A stretch of DNA of 64,000 bases from Streptomyces sp. NBC_01306. Its GTDB lineage: Bacteria > Actinomycetota > Actinomycetes > Streptomycetales > Streptomycetaceae. The DNA is taken from positions 2,111,501-2,175,500 of the forward strand of contig NZ_JAPEPC010000001.1 in assembly GCF_026340465.1 (NCBI RefSeq). The letters run 5' to 3'. Shown piece by piece: positions 1 to 7,930 of the stretch (its first letter is position 1; the number at the start of each line of letters is the position of its first letter). The translations under genes and the position numbers were made by a program. The notes under the pieces are model-generated. The model was given only the letters and a program-made list of their open reading frames with translations, had not been told where the DNA came from and did no database searches.

Positions 1-75
1 GCGTACCAAGGGTCGTACGGGGGCGGGACGGTTTTCCCGGCGGCCTGTGAGGCGGCCTGCGGCGCGAGAACCCAG

Positions 76-104
76 CTTGCCCGCCGACAGGGCCGGCGGG
101 CAAG
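76..104 (-). terminator. Hairpin terminator behind the solute-binding protein gene
   Basis: Arms CTTGCCCGCCG (76-86) and CGGCGGGCAAG (94-104) pair perfectly over 11 bp around a 7-nt loop, about 45 bases past the stop codon at 150. There is no U tract, as is usual in Streptomyces. Between hairpin and stop, a 15-nt stretch (GCTCAGGACCTCTTG) is duplicated with the copy that covers the gene's last codons. Confidence 0.7.
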
Positions 105-149
105 TGGAGGGATTGACTCCGTTAGGCGCTCAGGACCTCTTGTAACTGC

Positions 150-2360
150 TCAGGACCTCTTGGCGGACTTCAGGAAGCCGATGTCCTGGTAGACGGGGGC
201 GGCGAAACCGAAGGCTCCGGCGTTCGCGACGCCCCGCTTGGCCGCGACGAGGTCCGGGCGCTGATAGAGCGGAATCGATCCTGCGGTGGCCCAGATATGG
301 GCGTCGGCCTGCTTCACCAGATCCCGCTCGGTCTTCTGGTTCAGCTCGCCCGACGCGCGGTCGAAGAGCTGGTCGATGCGCTCGGTGCCGACCCGGGTGT
401 AGTTCTGGTCGACCAGGAGCGAGCCGTCGGACGCGACGGCCGGCTTGGCGTAGATCGGCCGGGCGTCGGTGGCCGGGTAGGCGCTGGCGGGCCAGGAGTA
501 GAGAGCCAGGTCGTAGTCGCCGGACGCGATGTGGTCCTTGAAGTAACCGGCGCTGTCGACCTTGCTGACCACCGTGCGGATACCGACGGCGTCCAGCTCC
601 TGCGTGATCTTGGCGCCGACGCTGTTGATCACCTCCGAGCCGGGTCCTGAGGGCAGCACGAACCGCAGGGTCAGCGACTTGCCGTTCTTGCCGAGCGCGG
701 CGGCCGGTGCGGCGGCGGCCGGAGCCGCGGTGCCCTTGGGGGCGTACGCACCCGCCACCTGGTGCTTCTCGTCGCCGGACGCGGCACCGGACTTCGAGTC
801 GCCGGACGTGGCACCGGGCTTCGAGTCGTCGAGGGAGCCCGCCGCGGGCTTGGCCGAGGCGTCGGACTTGGCGGACGCCTCGGGCTTGGCGGACGCATCC
901 GGCTTCCCCGAAGCCTCCGGCTTGCCCGAGGCGGCAGGCTTGCCGGACGCATCCGGCTTGCTTCCCGCCTTGGTGCCCTGGTCCGTTTCGCGCGCGCCCT
1001 GGGCCGTCCAGCCCGCGTCGGCCAGCAGCGCCTGGGCCTGCCGCGCGTCATGGCCGCCGATGGCCCCGCTGTTGTCCGCGTAGTCCTCCTGGCCCGCCAG
1101 CGCCAGATGGCTGCCGGGCGGCAGGGCGGGCAGCCCCAGCGGCTTCAGTACGTCGGACGCGATCTCCTTGCGGTCCAGCGCCCTGGCGACCGCCCGGCGC
1201 ACCCGCTCGTCCTGGAGCGGGCCCGAGCTGCCGTTCATGGCCAGCTGGGTGAAGGCCGGCTCCAGGGACTTGCGGACCACATAGCCGTGCAGGGCCGCCT
1301 GCTGCCGCGCGTACTCCTGGCGGTCCTTGCGGGTCTGCTCGGCGGCCCGGCTCGCGGCCTCCTGGGCCTCCGGGCCATCAGCGCCGTGCGCCGCGGCCCA
1401 GTTCAGCAGGGCGTCGGCGGGCTGCACATCGCTGCCGGGGCCGTGGGTCAGCGGCTGCCCGTTGTGCCCGTCCTTGCCCGCGAGGGTGATCCGGCCTGCG
1501 GCCTGTCCGTCGATGTCCGCCAGGTCCAGGGACCCTGCCGTGAGGGCCGCGGTGCGCTCCTCGGCCGGTACGGCGGTCAGGACGAGCGAGTCGAGCTTGG
1601 CCTCCCGCCCCCACCAGTGCGGGTTGCGGACCAGCTTGACCTGCTTGGCGTCCGTGTCCACGCTCTTGATACTGAACGGCCCCGCCGTCGCCGCGAGCGT
1701 CTTGCGCGCCCCGTCGTTGAAGGTGTCCGGGGTGCTCATGACCTCCTTCGGATACAGCGGCGTGAAGAGCGAACGCCAGTCTGCGTACGGCTTGTTGAAG
1801 GTGACCTGGACCTCCAGGTCGTTCTTGCCCTTCTCGATCTTCTCGATCCGGTCGTACCCGGCGTTGCGCGCGGTCCAGAACCCCGAGTCCCTGCCGCTGA
1901 GCGCCCGCCACTGGGCCACGAAGTCGGGCGCCCCGATCTCCCGGCCGTTGCTCCAGACCGCCTTCTGGTTGATCCGGTAGCGGACCACCTGCTTCGGCTC
2001 CTGCTTGATGACGTCGGCCGACTCCAGGTAGTCGCCGTTCAGCTTCGGCCGCCCCGAGCGGTCGAGCGTGAACAGCGAGGGCAGCGTCGCGCCCGCGATC
2101 CGCGAGGTGGACGCGTCGGCGTCGGCCTGGAAGGTGTTCAGCGTGGCGGGCATCGCGTCGACCGCCCAGCGCAGGGTGCCGCCGTCGGCCACCCGGGAAC
2201 GCGACGCCGTACCGATGTCCGGCGCCACCGCCTTCGCGTTACTGCTGTGGTCATCACTCGAACCGCACCCGGCCAGCACGGGCAGCGCGAGTACACCGGT
2301 GGCGAGGAGCGCGACGCTGCGACGCTTCGCTCTCCCGTGTGGGACGCCGACGTGGGACAT
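150..2360 (-). CDS. ABC transporter substrate-binding lipoprotein, family 5 (oligopeptide type)
   Basis: A 736-aa secreted lipoprotein that should bind peptides or similar solutes outside the membrane for an ABC importer. I chose the ATG at 2360 because GGAGG precedes it and a lipoprotein signal follows: basic start, hydrophobic run, then lipobox LAGC. The body carries the SBP_bac_5 pattern (TLRWAVDAMPATLN early, dual lobes). Roughly positions 760-990 encode a low-complexity insert of SGKPxAS/AKPxAS repeats that is unusual for the family and splits the C-terminal lobe. No permease or ATPase genes are adjacent, so it may be an orphan binding protein serving a distant transporter. Family assignment is firm; the ligand is unknown. 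Confidence 0.85.
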   Translation of the reverse strand: MSHVGVPHGRAKRRSVALLATGVLALPVLAGCGSSDDHSSNAKAVAPDIGTASRSRVADGGTLRWAVDAMPATLNTFQADADASTSRIAGATLPSLFTLDRSGRPKLNGDYLESADVIKQEPKQVVRYRINQKAVWSNGREIGAPDFVAQWRALSGRDSGFWTARNAGYDRIEKIEKGKNDLEVQVTFNKPYADWRSLFTPLYPKEVMSTPDTFNDGARKTLAATAGPFSIKSVDTDAKQVKLVRNPHWWGREAKLDSLVLTAVPAEERTAALTAGSLDLADIDGQAAGRITLAGKDGHNGQPLTHGPGSDVQPADALLNWAAAHGADGPEAQEAASRAAEQTRKDRQEYARQQAALHGYVVRKSLEPAFTQLAMNGSSGPLQDERVRRAVARALDRKEIASDVLKPLGLPALPPGSHLALAGQEDYADNSGAIGGHDARQAQALLADAGWTAQGARETDQGTKAGSKPDASGKPAASGKPEASGKPDASAKPEASAKSDASAKPAAGSLDDSKPGATSGDSKSGAASGDEKHQVAGAYAPKGTAAPAAAAPAAALGKNGKSLTLRFVLPSGPGSEVINSVGAKITQELDAVGIRTVVSKVDSAGYFKDHIASGDYDLALYSWPASAYPATDARPIYAKPAVASDGSLLVDQNYTRVGTERIDQLFDRASGELNQKTERDLVKQADAHIWATAGSIPLYQRPDLVAAKRGVANAGAFGFAAPVYQDIGFLKSAKRS

Positions 2361-2704
2361 GGCTGATACCTCCGGGGCCGACCCCCGCCCATCCCTGCTG
2401 GGAATCCCATCCCTGCTGCGAATGAACGTGGATCTTCGGGTTTGGTGGCATTTCATGTTGATCACACCTATGACCCCTTCACTGAAGGGGAGGCCCCGCA
2501 GCGTCCGTGGGAGACACGTCGGGACACCGCCCGAACCCCACCCGTGCGGAGCAATGGGGGGGCGCTCGCCGGGGCCCGCGCCACCCGGTCGCACCCCTGA
2601 CTCCTGGCGGATCCGTCCGTATCCCTTCCCAAGCGTGATGTGACGCGCGACACTCTCCGACGCGCGATCGTTTGCCGTCCGCACCGGCGGAAGTGAGGCA
2701 AGTC
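2361..2704. other. Divergent intergenic region (344 bp)
   Basis: Promoter space for the lipoprotein gene (-) and the small gene plus succinate dehydrogenase operon (+). It holds a hairpin, CCCCTTC-ACT-GAAGGGG, at 2474-2490, which would lie in the leader of the minus-strand transcript. I see no convincing gene here; the in-frame upward extension of the lipoprotein reading frame lacks a ribosome site. Confidence 0.5.
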
Positions 2705-3019
2705 ATGCCCCTGCACGACGATTTGACCGCCGCTCAGCGCTCTCTCGATGAGCTGGTCCGCTCGCTCGGCCTGCTGGAGGAGCGGCTCGGCAGCGGCCTG
2801 GAGGTCCGCCGGGTCCGCACGGACGCCGGCCATCTGCGCGAGAGCCTCGCCCTGCTGCGTGCAGCCGTACCGGCCGCCCGCCCCGCGGCCGGACCCGATC
2901 TGGTCACCATCTCCGACACCCCGTACGACACGGCCCTCTGGTCGTCCGCCGCGTCCTCCGCGACCGACGGCTACGTGGACGACGAGGGGATCGGCGCCCG
3001 CGACCGGCACGCCCCCTGA
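2705..3019 (+). CDS. Small conserved helical protein preceding the Sdh operon
   Basis: A 104-aa protein of unknown function. The ATG at 2705 follows GGAAGTGAGG; a TTG 33 bases upstream is less likely. The first 60 residues are rich in Leu, Glu and Arg with heptad-like spacing (LDELVRSLGLLEERLGSG), suggesting a short coiled coil; the tail is acidic and polar. It is 31 bases before the cytochrome b gene, so it is probably cotranscribed. I do not recognise a characterised family, and a link to succinate dehydrogenase rests only on position. Confidence 0.6.
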   Translation: MPLHDDLTAAQRSLDELVRSLGLLEERLGSGLEVRRVRTDAGHLRESLALLRAAVPAARPAAGPDLVTISDTPYDTALWSSAASSATDGYVDDEGIGARDRHAP

Positions 3020-3050
3020 TCCCAGATCGGCCGACGAAGTGGAGTCCCCG

Positions 3051-3875
3051 TTGGCAACAAGTACGGAACCCCGGCCCCGTCCCGGCAGGGGCGTGCACGA
3101 CGCGTCGCGCGCCGCCATCGCCGCCCGCCATCTGCGGACCGACCGCTGGTGGCTCTCGCCCGCGGCCACCGCCGCCGGACTGCTCGCCTTCGTCGTCTAC
3201 TCGACCTGGCGGGCCTTCGCGAACGCCGACTACTACACGGCGCCCTACGTCTCGCCCTTCTACTCCCCCTGCCTGGCGCAGAAGTGCGTGCCCATGCGGC
3301 ACGGACCGAACTGGGACCTCTTCGGCAGCTGGTGGGGCATCTCCCCCGCCATCCTGATCCTGGTCTTCCCGCTGGGCTTCCGGCTGACCTGCTACTACTA
3401 CCGCAAGGCCTACTACCGGGGCTTCTGGGCGTCCCCGCCGGCCTGCGCGGTCGCCGAACCGCACAAGAAGTACAGCGGCGAGACCCGCTTCCCGCTGATC
3501 ATGCAGAACATCCACCGGTACTTCTTCTACGCGGCCGTGGTCATCGCCGGGATCCTGACGTACGACACCGTGATGACCTTCCGCGACGAGCGGTACCACT
3601 GGGGCCATATGGGCCTCGGCTCCGTGGTCTTCCTGGTCAACGCCGTGCTGATCTGGGCGTACACCGCCTCCTGCCACTCCTGCCGGCACATCGTGGGCGG
3701 TCGGCTGAAGCACTTCTCCCGGCATCCGGTCCGCTACCGGCTCTGGGGCTGGGTCAGCGCGCTGAATGCCCGTCATATGCAGCTTGCCTGGGCGTCGTTG
3801 GTCAGCATCGCGGTCGCCGACTTCTACGTCTATCTGGTCGCTTCCGGTGTCTTCGACGATCCGAGGTTCTTCTAG
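3051..3875 (+). CDS. Succinate dehydrogenase/fumarate reductase cytochrome b-like membrane subunit
   Basis: A 274-aa integral membrane protein expected to anchor SdhA/SdhB and pass electrons to quinone. The TTG at 3051 is preferred because GTGGAG sits 6 bases before it; an in-frame GTG at 3039 is the alternative. Five hydrophobic segments are visible (about residues 35-57, 95-115, 160-180, 195-215, 245-268). Several histidines at segment ends (NIHRYF, HWGHMG, CHSCRH, ARHMQL) could ligate heme. It resembles the single large anchor found in a second, three-gene actinobacterial Sdh operon rather than the paired SdhC/SdhD type. The next gene begins 14 bases downstream. Confidence 0.8.
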   Translation: MATSTEPRPRPGRGVHDASRAAIAARHLRTDRWWLSPAATAAGLLAFVVYSTWRAFANADYYTAPYVSPFYSPCLAQKCVPMRHGPNWDLFGSWWGISPAILILVFPLGFRLTCYYYRKAYYRGFWASPPACAVAEPHKKYSGETRFPLIMQNIHRYFFYAAVVIAGILTYDTVMTFRDERYHWGHMGLGSVVFLVNAVLIWAYTASCHSCRHIVGGRLKHFSRHPVRYRLWGWVSALNARHMQLAWASLVSIAVADFYVYLVASGVFDDPRFF

Positions 3876-3889
3876 ATGAGGTTTTTTGG

Positions 3890-5926
3890 ATGACGACTCA
3901 GCTCGACCGGCAGCAGTGGGACGTCGTGGTCGTGGGCGCGGGCGGCGCCGGGCTGCGCGCCGCCATCGCCGCCCGCGAACAGGGCGCCAGGACCGCCGTG
4001 ATCTGCAAGTCGCTCTTCGGCAAGGCCCACACGGTCATGGCCGAGGGCGGGATCGCGGCCTCCATGGGCAATGTGAACTCGGGCGACAACTGGCAGGTGC
4101 ACTTCCGCGACACCCTGCGCGGCGGGAAGTTCCTCAACCAGTGGCGGATGGCCGAGCTGCACGCCCAGGAGGCCCCCGACCGGGTCTGGGAGCTGGAGAC
4201 CTGGGGCGCGCTCTTCGACCGCACGCCCGAGGGGAAGATCTCCCAGCGCAACTTCGGCGGCCACGAATACCCGCGGCTCGCCCATGTCGGCGACCGGACC
4301 GGCCTTGAGCTCATCCGTACCCTCCAGCAGAAGATCGTCTCGCTCCAGCAGGAGGACGCGCGCGAATTCGGCGACCCCGAGGCGCGGTTGAAGGTCTTCC
4401 AGGAGTGCACGGTCACCCGCATCCTCACCTCGGCGCCGGACGGCTCCACCCCCACGACCGCCCCGGACGCCGCCTCCGCGGCCACGCCGGACGGCGGCTC
4501 CGCCACGGGCGATCGGGTCGCCGGGACCTTCTGCTACCAGCGCGAGTCGGGCCGGTTCTTCGTCCTGGAGGCGCCCAGCGTGGTCCTCGCCACCGGCGGC
4601 ATCGGCAAGTCCTTCAAGGTCACATCGAACTCCTGGGAGTACACCGGTGACGGCCACGCGCTGGCGCTGCTGGCGGGCGCACCGCTGCTGAACATGGAGT
4701 TCGTGCAGTTCCACCCGACCGGGATGATCTGGCCGCCCTCGGTGAAGGGGCTGCTTGTCACCGAGTCGGTGCGCGGCGACGGCGGGGTGCTGCGCAACAG
4801 CGAGGGCAAGCGGTTCATGTTCGACTACATCCCCGATGTCTTCAAGGAGAAGTACGCGGAGTCCGAGGAGGAGGGCGACCGCTGGTACGAGGACCCGGAC
4901 AGCAACCGCCGCCCGCCCGAGCTGCTGCCGCGCGACGAGGTCGCCCGGGCCATCAACTCCGAGGTCAAGGCGGGCCGCGGCTCACCGCACGGCGGGGTCT
5001 ACCTCGATGTGTCGACGCGGATGTCCGCCGAGGTCATCAAACGCCGACTGCCCTCGATGTACCACCAGTTCAGGGAGCTGGCCGATGTCGACATCACCGC
5101 GGAGGCGATGGAGGTCGGTCCGACCTGCCACTACGTGATGGGCGGGATCGCGGTCGACTCGGAGACCGCGGCCGCGCTCGGGGTGCCGGGGCTCTACGCG
5201 GCGGGCGAGGTCGCGGGCGGGATGCACGGGTCCAACAGGCTCGGCGGGAACTCCCTCTCCGACCTGCTGGTCTTCGGCCGCCGCGCCGGGCTCCACGCGG
5301 CGCGGCACTCGGCGTCGCTCACCGTACGGCCGCAGGTCGACGAGGAACGGATCGACGCGGCGGCCGCCGAGGCGTTGCGGCCCTTCAGCGCCGAGAGTCC
5401 GGATGACGGGGGCGCCGATGCGGGAAGCGGGCCGGCAGCGGCGGCGGAGAACCCGTACACCCTCCACCAGGAGCTCCAGCAGACCATGAACGATCTGGTC
5501 GGCATCATCCGCCGCGAGGCCGAGATGGAACAGGCCCTGGAGAAACTGGCGGCGCTGCGGGTACGGGCCCGCCGGGCCGGGGTCGAGGGGCACCGGCAGT
5601 TCAACCCGGGCTGGCACCTCGCGCTGGACCTGCGGAACATGCTGCTGGTCAGCGAGTGCATCGCGCGCGCCGCGCTGGAGCGGACCGAGAGCCGCGGCGG
5701 GCACACCCGCGAGGACTGGCCCGCCATGGAGCGCACCTGGCGCGGGATCAATCTGCTGTGCCGGCTGGCCGCCCCGGCGGCGGCCGATCCGGCCCCGGCC
5801 GAGCCGGACACGGGCCAGATCGTGCTGGTCCGCAAGCAGACCGTGCCGATCCGTCAGGACCTGCTCGCCCTCTTCGAGCGGGATGAGCTGGTCAAGTACC
5901 TCGCCGAAGAGGAGTTGTACGAGTGA
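3890..5926 (+). CDS. sdhA: Succinate dehydrogenase/fumarate reductase flavoprotein subunit
   Basis: A 678-aa FAD subunit that oxidises succinate to fumarate (or the reverse). The N-terminus has the dinucleotide fold VVVGAGGAGLRAA, then the FAD/substrate segment THTVMAEGGIAAS. Later motifs include EFVQFHPTGM and the C-terminal RLGGNSLSDLLVFGRRAG. The ATG at 3890 gives the expected start MTTQLDRQQ. Compared with typical SdhA, a Pro/Ala/Thr-rich insert of about 30 residues (encoded near 4430-4520) lies in the FAD-binding lobe, and a short Gly/Ala linker lies near 5400-5450. The stop overlaps the sdhB start (GTGA), which indicates translational coupling. Confidence 0.93.
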   Translation: MTTQLDRQQWDVVVVGAGGAGLRAAIAAREQGARTAVICKSLFGKAHTVMAEGGIAASMGNVNSGDNWQVHFRDTLRGGKFLNQWRMAELHAQEAPDRVWELETWGALFDRTPEGKISQRNFGGHEYPRLAHVGDRTGLELIRTLQQKIVSLQQEDAREFGDPEARLKVFQECTVTRILTSAPDGSTPTTAPDAASAATPDGGSATGDRVAGTFCYQRESGRFFVLEAPSVVLATGGIGKSFKVTSNSWEYTGDGHALALLAGAPLLNMEFVQFHPTGMIWPPSVKGLLVTESVRGDGGVLRNSEGKRFMFDYIPDVFKEKYAESEEEGDRWYEDPDSNRRPPELLPRDEVARAINSEVKAGRGSPHGGVYLDVSTRMSAEVIKRRLPSMYHQFRELADVDITAEAMEVGPTCHYVMGGIAVDSETAAALGVPGLYAAGEVAGGMHGSNRLGGNSLSDLLVFGRRAGLHAARHSASLTVRPQVDEERIDAAAAEALRPFSAESPDDGGADAGSGPAAAAENPYTLHQELQQTMNDLVGIIRREAEMEQALEKLAALRVRARRAGVEGHRQFNPGWHLALDLRNMLLVSECIARAALERTESRGGHTREDWPAMERTWRGINLLCRLAAPAAADPAPAEPDTGQIVLVRKQTVPIRQDLLALFERDELVKYLAEEELYE

Positions 5927-6693
5927 GTTCGTACGAAGCACGCTTCAGGGTCTGGCGCGGGGACACGGACGGCGGGGAGCTGCGGGACTTCACCGTCGAG
6001 GTGAACGACGGCGAGGTGGTCCTCGACATCATCCACCGCATCCAGGCGACCCAGGCGTCCGATCTGGCGGTTCGCTGGAACTGCAAGGCCGGCAAGTGCG
6101 GTTCGTGCAGCGCGGAGGTCAACGGGCGGCCGCGCCTCATGTGCATGACGCGGATGTCCGTCTTCGCGCGGACGGACACGATCACGGTGACCCCGCTGCG
6201 GGCGTTCCCGGTCGTCCGGGACCTGGTGACGGATGTGTCCTTCAACTACGCGAAGGCCCGGGAGGTGCCGGCGTTCGTACCGCCGGAGGGGGTGAAGCCG
6301 GGCGAGTACCGGATGCAGCAGGTGGATGTGGAGCGCTCGCAGGAGTTCCGCAAGTGCATCGAGTGCTTCCTCTGCCAGGACACCTGCCATGTGGTGCGCG
6401 ACCACGAGGAGAACAAGGCGGCCTTCGCAGGCCCGCGGTTCCTGATGCGGGTCGCCGAGCTGGACATGCACCCGCTGGACGCCGCGGCCGAGGCGGGGCT
6501 CGACCGGAAGCGGACCGCGCAGGAGGAGCACGGCCTTGGCTACTGCAACATCACCAAGTGCTGCACGGATGTCTGCCCCGAGGGCATCAAGATCACCGAC
6601 AACGCCCTGATCCCCCTGAAGGAGCGGGCCGTGGACCGGAAGTACGACCCGCTGGTCTGGCTGGGAAACAAGATCGGCCGCCGCCGCGAGTGA
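5923..6693 (+). CDS. sdhB: Succinate dehydrogenase/fumarate reductase iron-sulfur subunit
   Basis: A 256-aa electron-transfer subunit linking SdhA to the membrane anchor. It starts with GTG overlapping the sdhA stop. The N-terminal domain has the [2Fe-2S] set CKAGKCGSC plus a distal Cys; the C-terminal domain has KCIECFLCQDTCH and CNITKCCTDVCPEG, the ligand sets for [4Fe-4S] and [3Fe-4S] clusters. Length and order match the family. It is the last gene of the operon, followed by a strong hairpin. Confidence 0.93.
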   Translation: MSSYEARFRVWRGDTDGGELRDFTVEVNDGEVVLDIIHRIQATQASDLAVRWNCKAGKCGSCSAEVNGRPRLMCMTRMSVFARTDTITVTPLRAFPVVRDLVTDVSFNYAKAREVPAFVPPEGVKPGEYRMQQVDVERSQEFRKCIECFLCQDTCHVVRDHEENKAAFAGPRFLMRVAELDMHPLDAAAEAGLDRKRTAQEEHGLGYCNITKCCTDVCPEGIKITDNALIPLKERAVDRKYDPLVWLGNKIGRRRE

Positions 6694-6709
6694 GCGGGGT
6701 CCGGGGCCG

Positions 6710-6734
6710 GTGCCCGGGTCAGGCACCCGGGCGC
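6710..6734. terminator. Bidirectional hairpin between sdhB and the GH18-like gene
   Basis: Arms GCCCGGGT (6712-6719) and ACCCGGGC (6725-6732) pair perfectly around CAGGC, extended by a wobble and a GC pair. It sits between convergent genes, 17 bases after the sdhB stop, and can serve both. Confidence 0.7.
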
Positions 6735-6757
6735 AGACCGGCAGGCCCCAGCGCCCG

Positions 6758-7846
6758 TCAGTTCCAGCCCTTCCGGTACGCCGTCCAGTCGGCCTCGGTC
6801 GCCGCGAAGTCGACGTACAGCGCGACACCGAAGTGCTCCCGGTCGCGGTCCTGCCTGCCGAGCGCGAGCCGCACCCCGCGCACCGCTGCCGCAACCGTCT
6901 CCGCGGACGCCAGATGACCGGGCTTGGTCTCGTGGTAGAAGGGCAGCCCCATCAGCAAGTCCGTTGATTCCGGGGTGACTTCGAGGGCCAGCGCGGTCTG
7001 CTCGGCGACATAGCCGCCGTACAGGCTCTGGAGCGGCAGCGCGGTGTCGTACGACATGACGGCTATCTGGTCCACCCGGCGGGCCACCTCGCCGAAGTAC
7101 TTCTGCGACCAGTACTTGGGGTGCCCGGTGAGTGTGCCCGCGACGGTGTGCAGGGCGGGCAGCGGGTCGATCTGGTGGGAGGCCACGGAGAGCAGGACGC
7201 CCCGGTCCCTGGTGAGTGTGCGCAGGCGGTCGAGAAGTGCCAGATAGTCGCGGTCGCCCGAGTGCAGCGGCTCCAGGTCGAAGTGCGTCCCTTCGAACCC
7301 CGCGTCGATGATCCCGCGCGCGGAGCCGACGATGGCGCTGCGGGACGCGGCCCGGGTGAGGTCGAGGCCGTCCGGGGTCTCGGTGTTCAGCTGGTCGCCG
7401 AGCCAGGCCTGGACGCGTACGCCGGGGAGCTCGCGGTGCACGGCGGCGATGAGCCACTTCGCCCCGGCGTAGCGGGCGGGCGGCAGCGTGCCGTCGTGCT
7501 CCAGCGGGCCCGCGTGCACATAGAGGTCCCGCAGGCCGGTCCCCCGCAGCCGGGCCGCGAGTGCCTGCACGTCGGTGTCCTTCTTCCGGCCGTCGACCCA
7601 GGCGTGGCCGAGCCAGATGGCGTCCCGGCCGCGGGTGCGGGTGCCGTCGTGGTAGTCGCCCGCGTAGTTCGCGCGCAGGGCGATGCCCGCGGTGAGCGCG
7701 GGGACGAGAAGGAGTAGGGCGACCCCGAGTGCGGTCCGCTTGAGCCAGGTGAGCCAGGTGCGGCTGGGTCCTCGCGGCGTTCGTCTGCTCCGGACGGCCC
7801 AGTTCCGGACGGCCCAGTTCCGGCCGCCGAAGTGTCGCACCTGCAC
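6758..7846 (-). CDS. GH18-like (chitinase-fold) membrane-anchored protein
   Basis: A 362-aa protein with a short basic N-terminus and one hydrophobic segment (about residues 30-50, ALGVALLLLVPALTAGIAL), then an extracellular domain. The segment GFEGTHFDLEPL resembles the GH18 catalytic strand DxxDxDxE, with Asp and Glu retained, and IAVMSYD resembles a later GH18 strand, so a glycoside-hydrolase barrel is likely. The substrate is unknown. The GTG at 7846 follows GGGGGG; another GTG lies two codons in. A 15-bp direct duplication near the start produces a repeated NWAVR. The gene is divergent from the TPM-domain gene. Confidence 0.65.
   Translation of the reverse strand: MQVRHFGGRNWAVRNWAVRSRRTPRGPSRTWLTWLKRTALGVALLLLVPALTAGIALRANYAGDYHDGTRTRGRDAIWLGHAWVDGRKKDTDVQALAARLRGTGLRDLYVHAGPLEHDGTLPPARYAGAKWLIAAVHRELPGVRVQAWLGDQLNTETPDGLDLTRAASRSAIVGSARGIIDAGFEGTHFDLEPLHSGDRDYLALLDRLRTLTRDRGVLLSVASHQIDPLPALHTVAGTLTGHPKYWSQKYFGEVARRVDQIAVMSYDTALPLQSLYGGYVAEQTALALEVTPESTDLLMGLPFYHETKPGHLASAETVAAAVRGVRLALGRQDRDREHFGVALYVDFAATEADWTAYRKGWN
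7794..7823. repeat. 15-bp tandem duplication inside the GH18-like gene start
   Basis: ACGGCCCAGTTCCGG occurs twice in direct succession (7794-7808, 7809-7823). A second small duplication (GAGCCAGGT twice) lies just beyond at about 7742-7759. Both are in frame and lengthen the N-terminal cytoplasmic stretch. Confidence 0.8.
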
Positions 7847-7930
7847 CCATGCCCCCCACGAGCTCGTACGGTAGGCCCCACAGAGTAGCTGCGGTCGCGG
7901 GGCGCCCAGGACGGCCATACGCTCCCCCAT

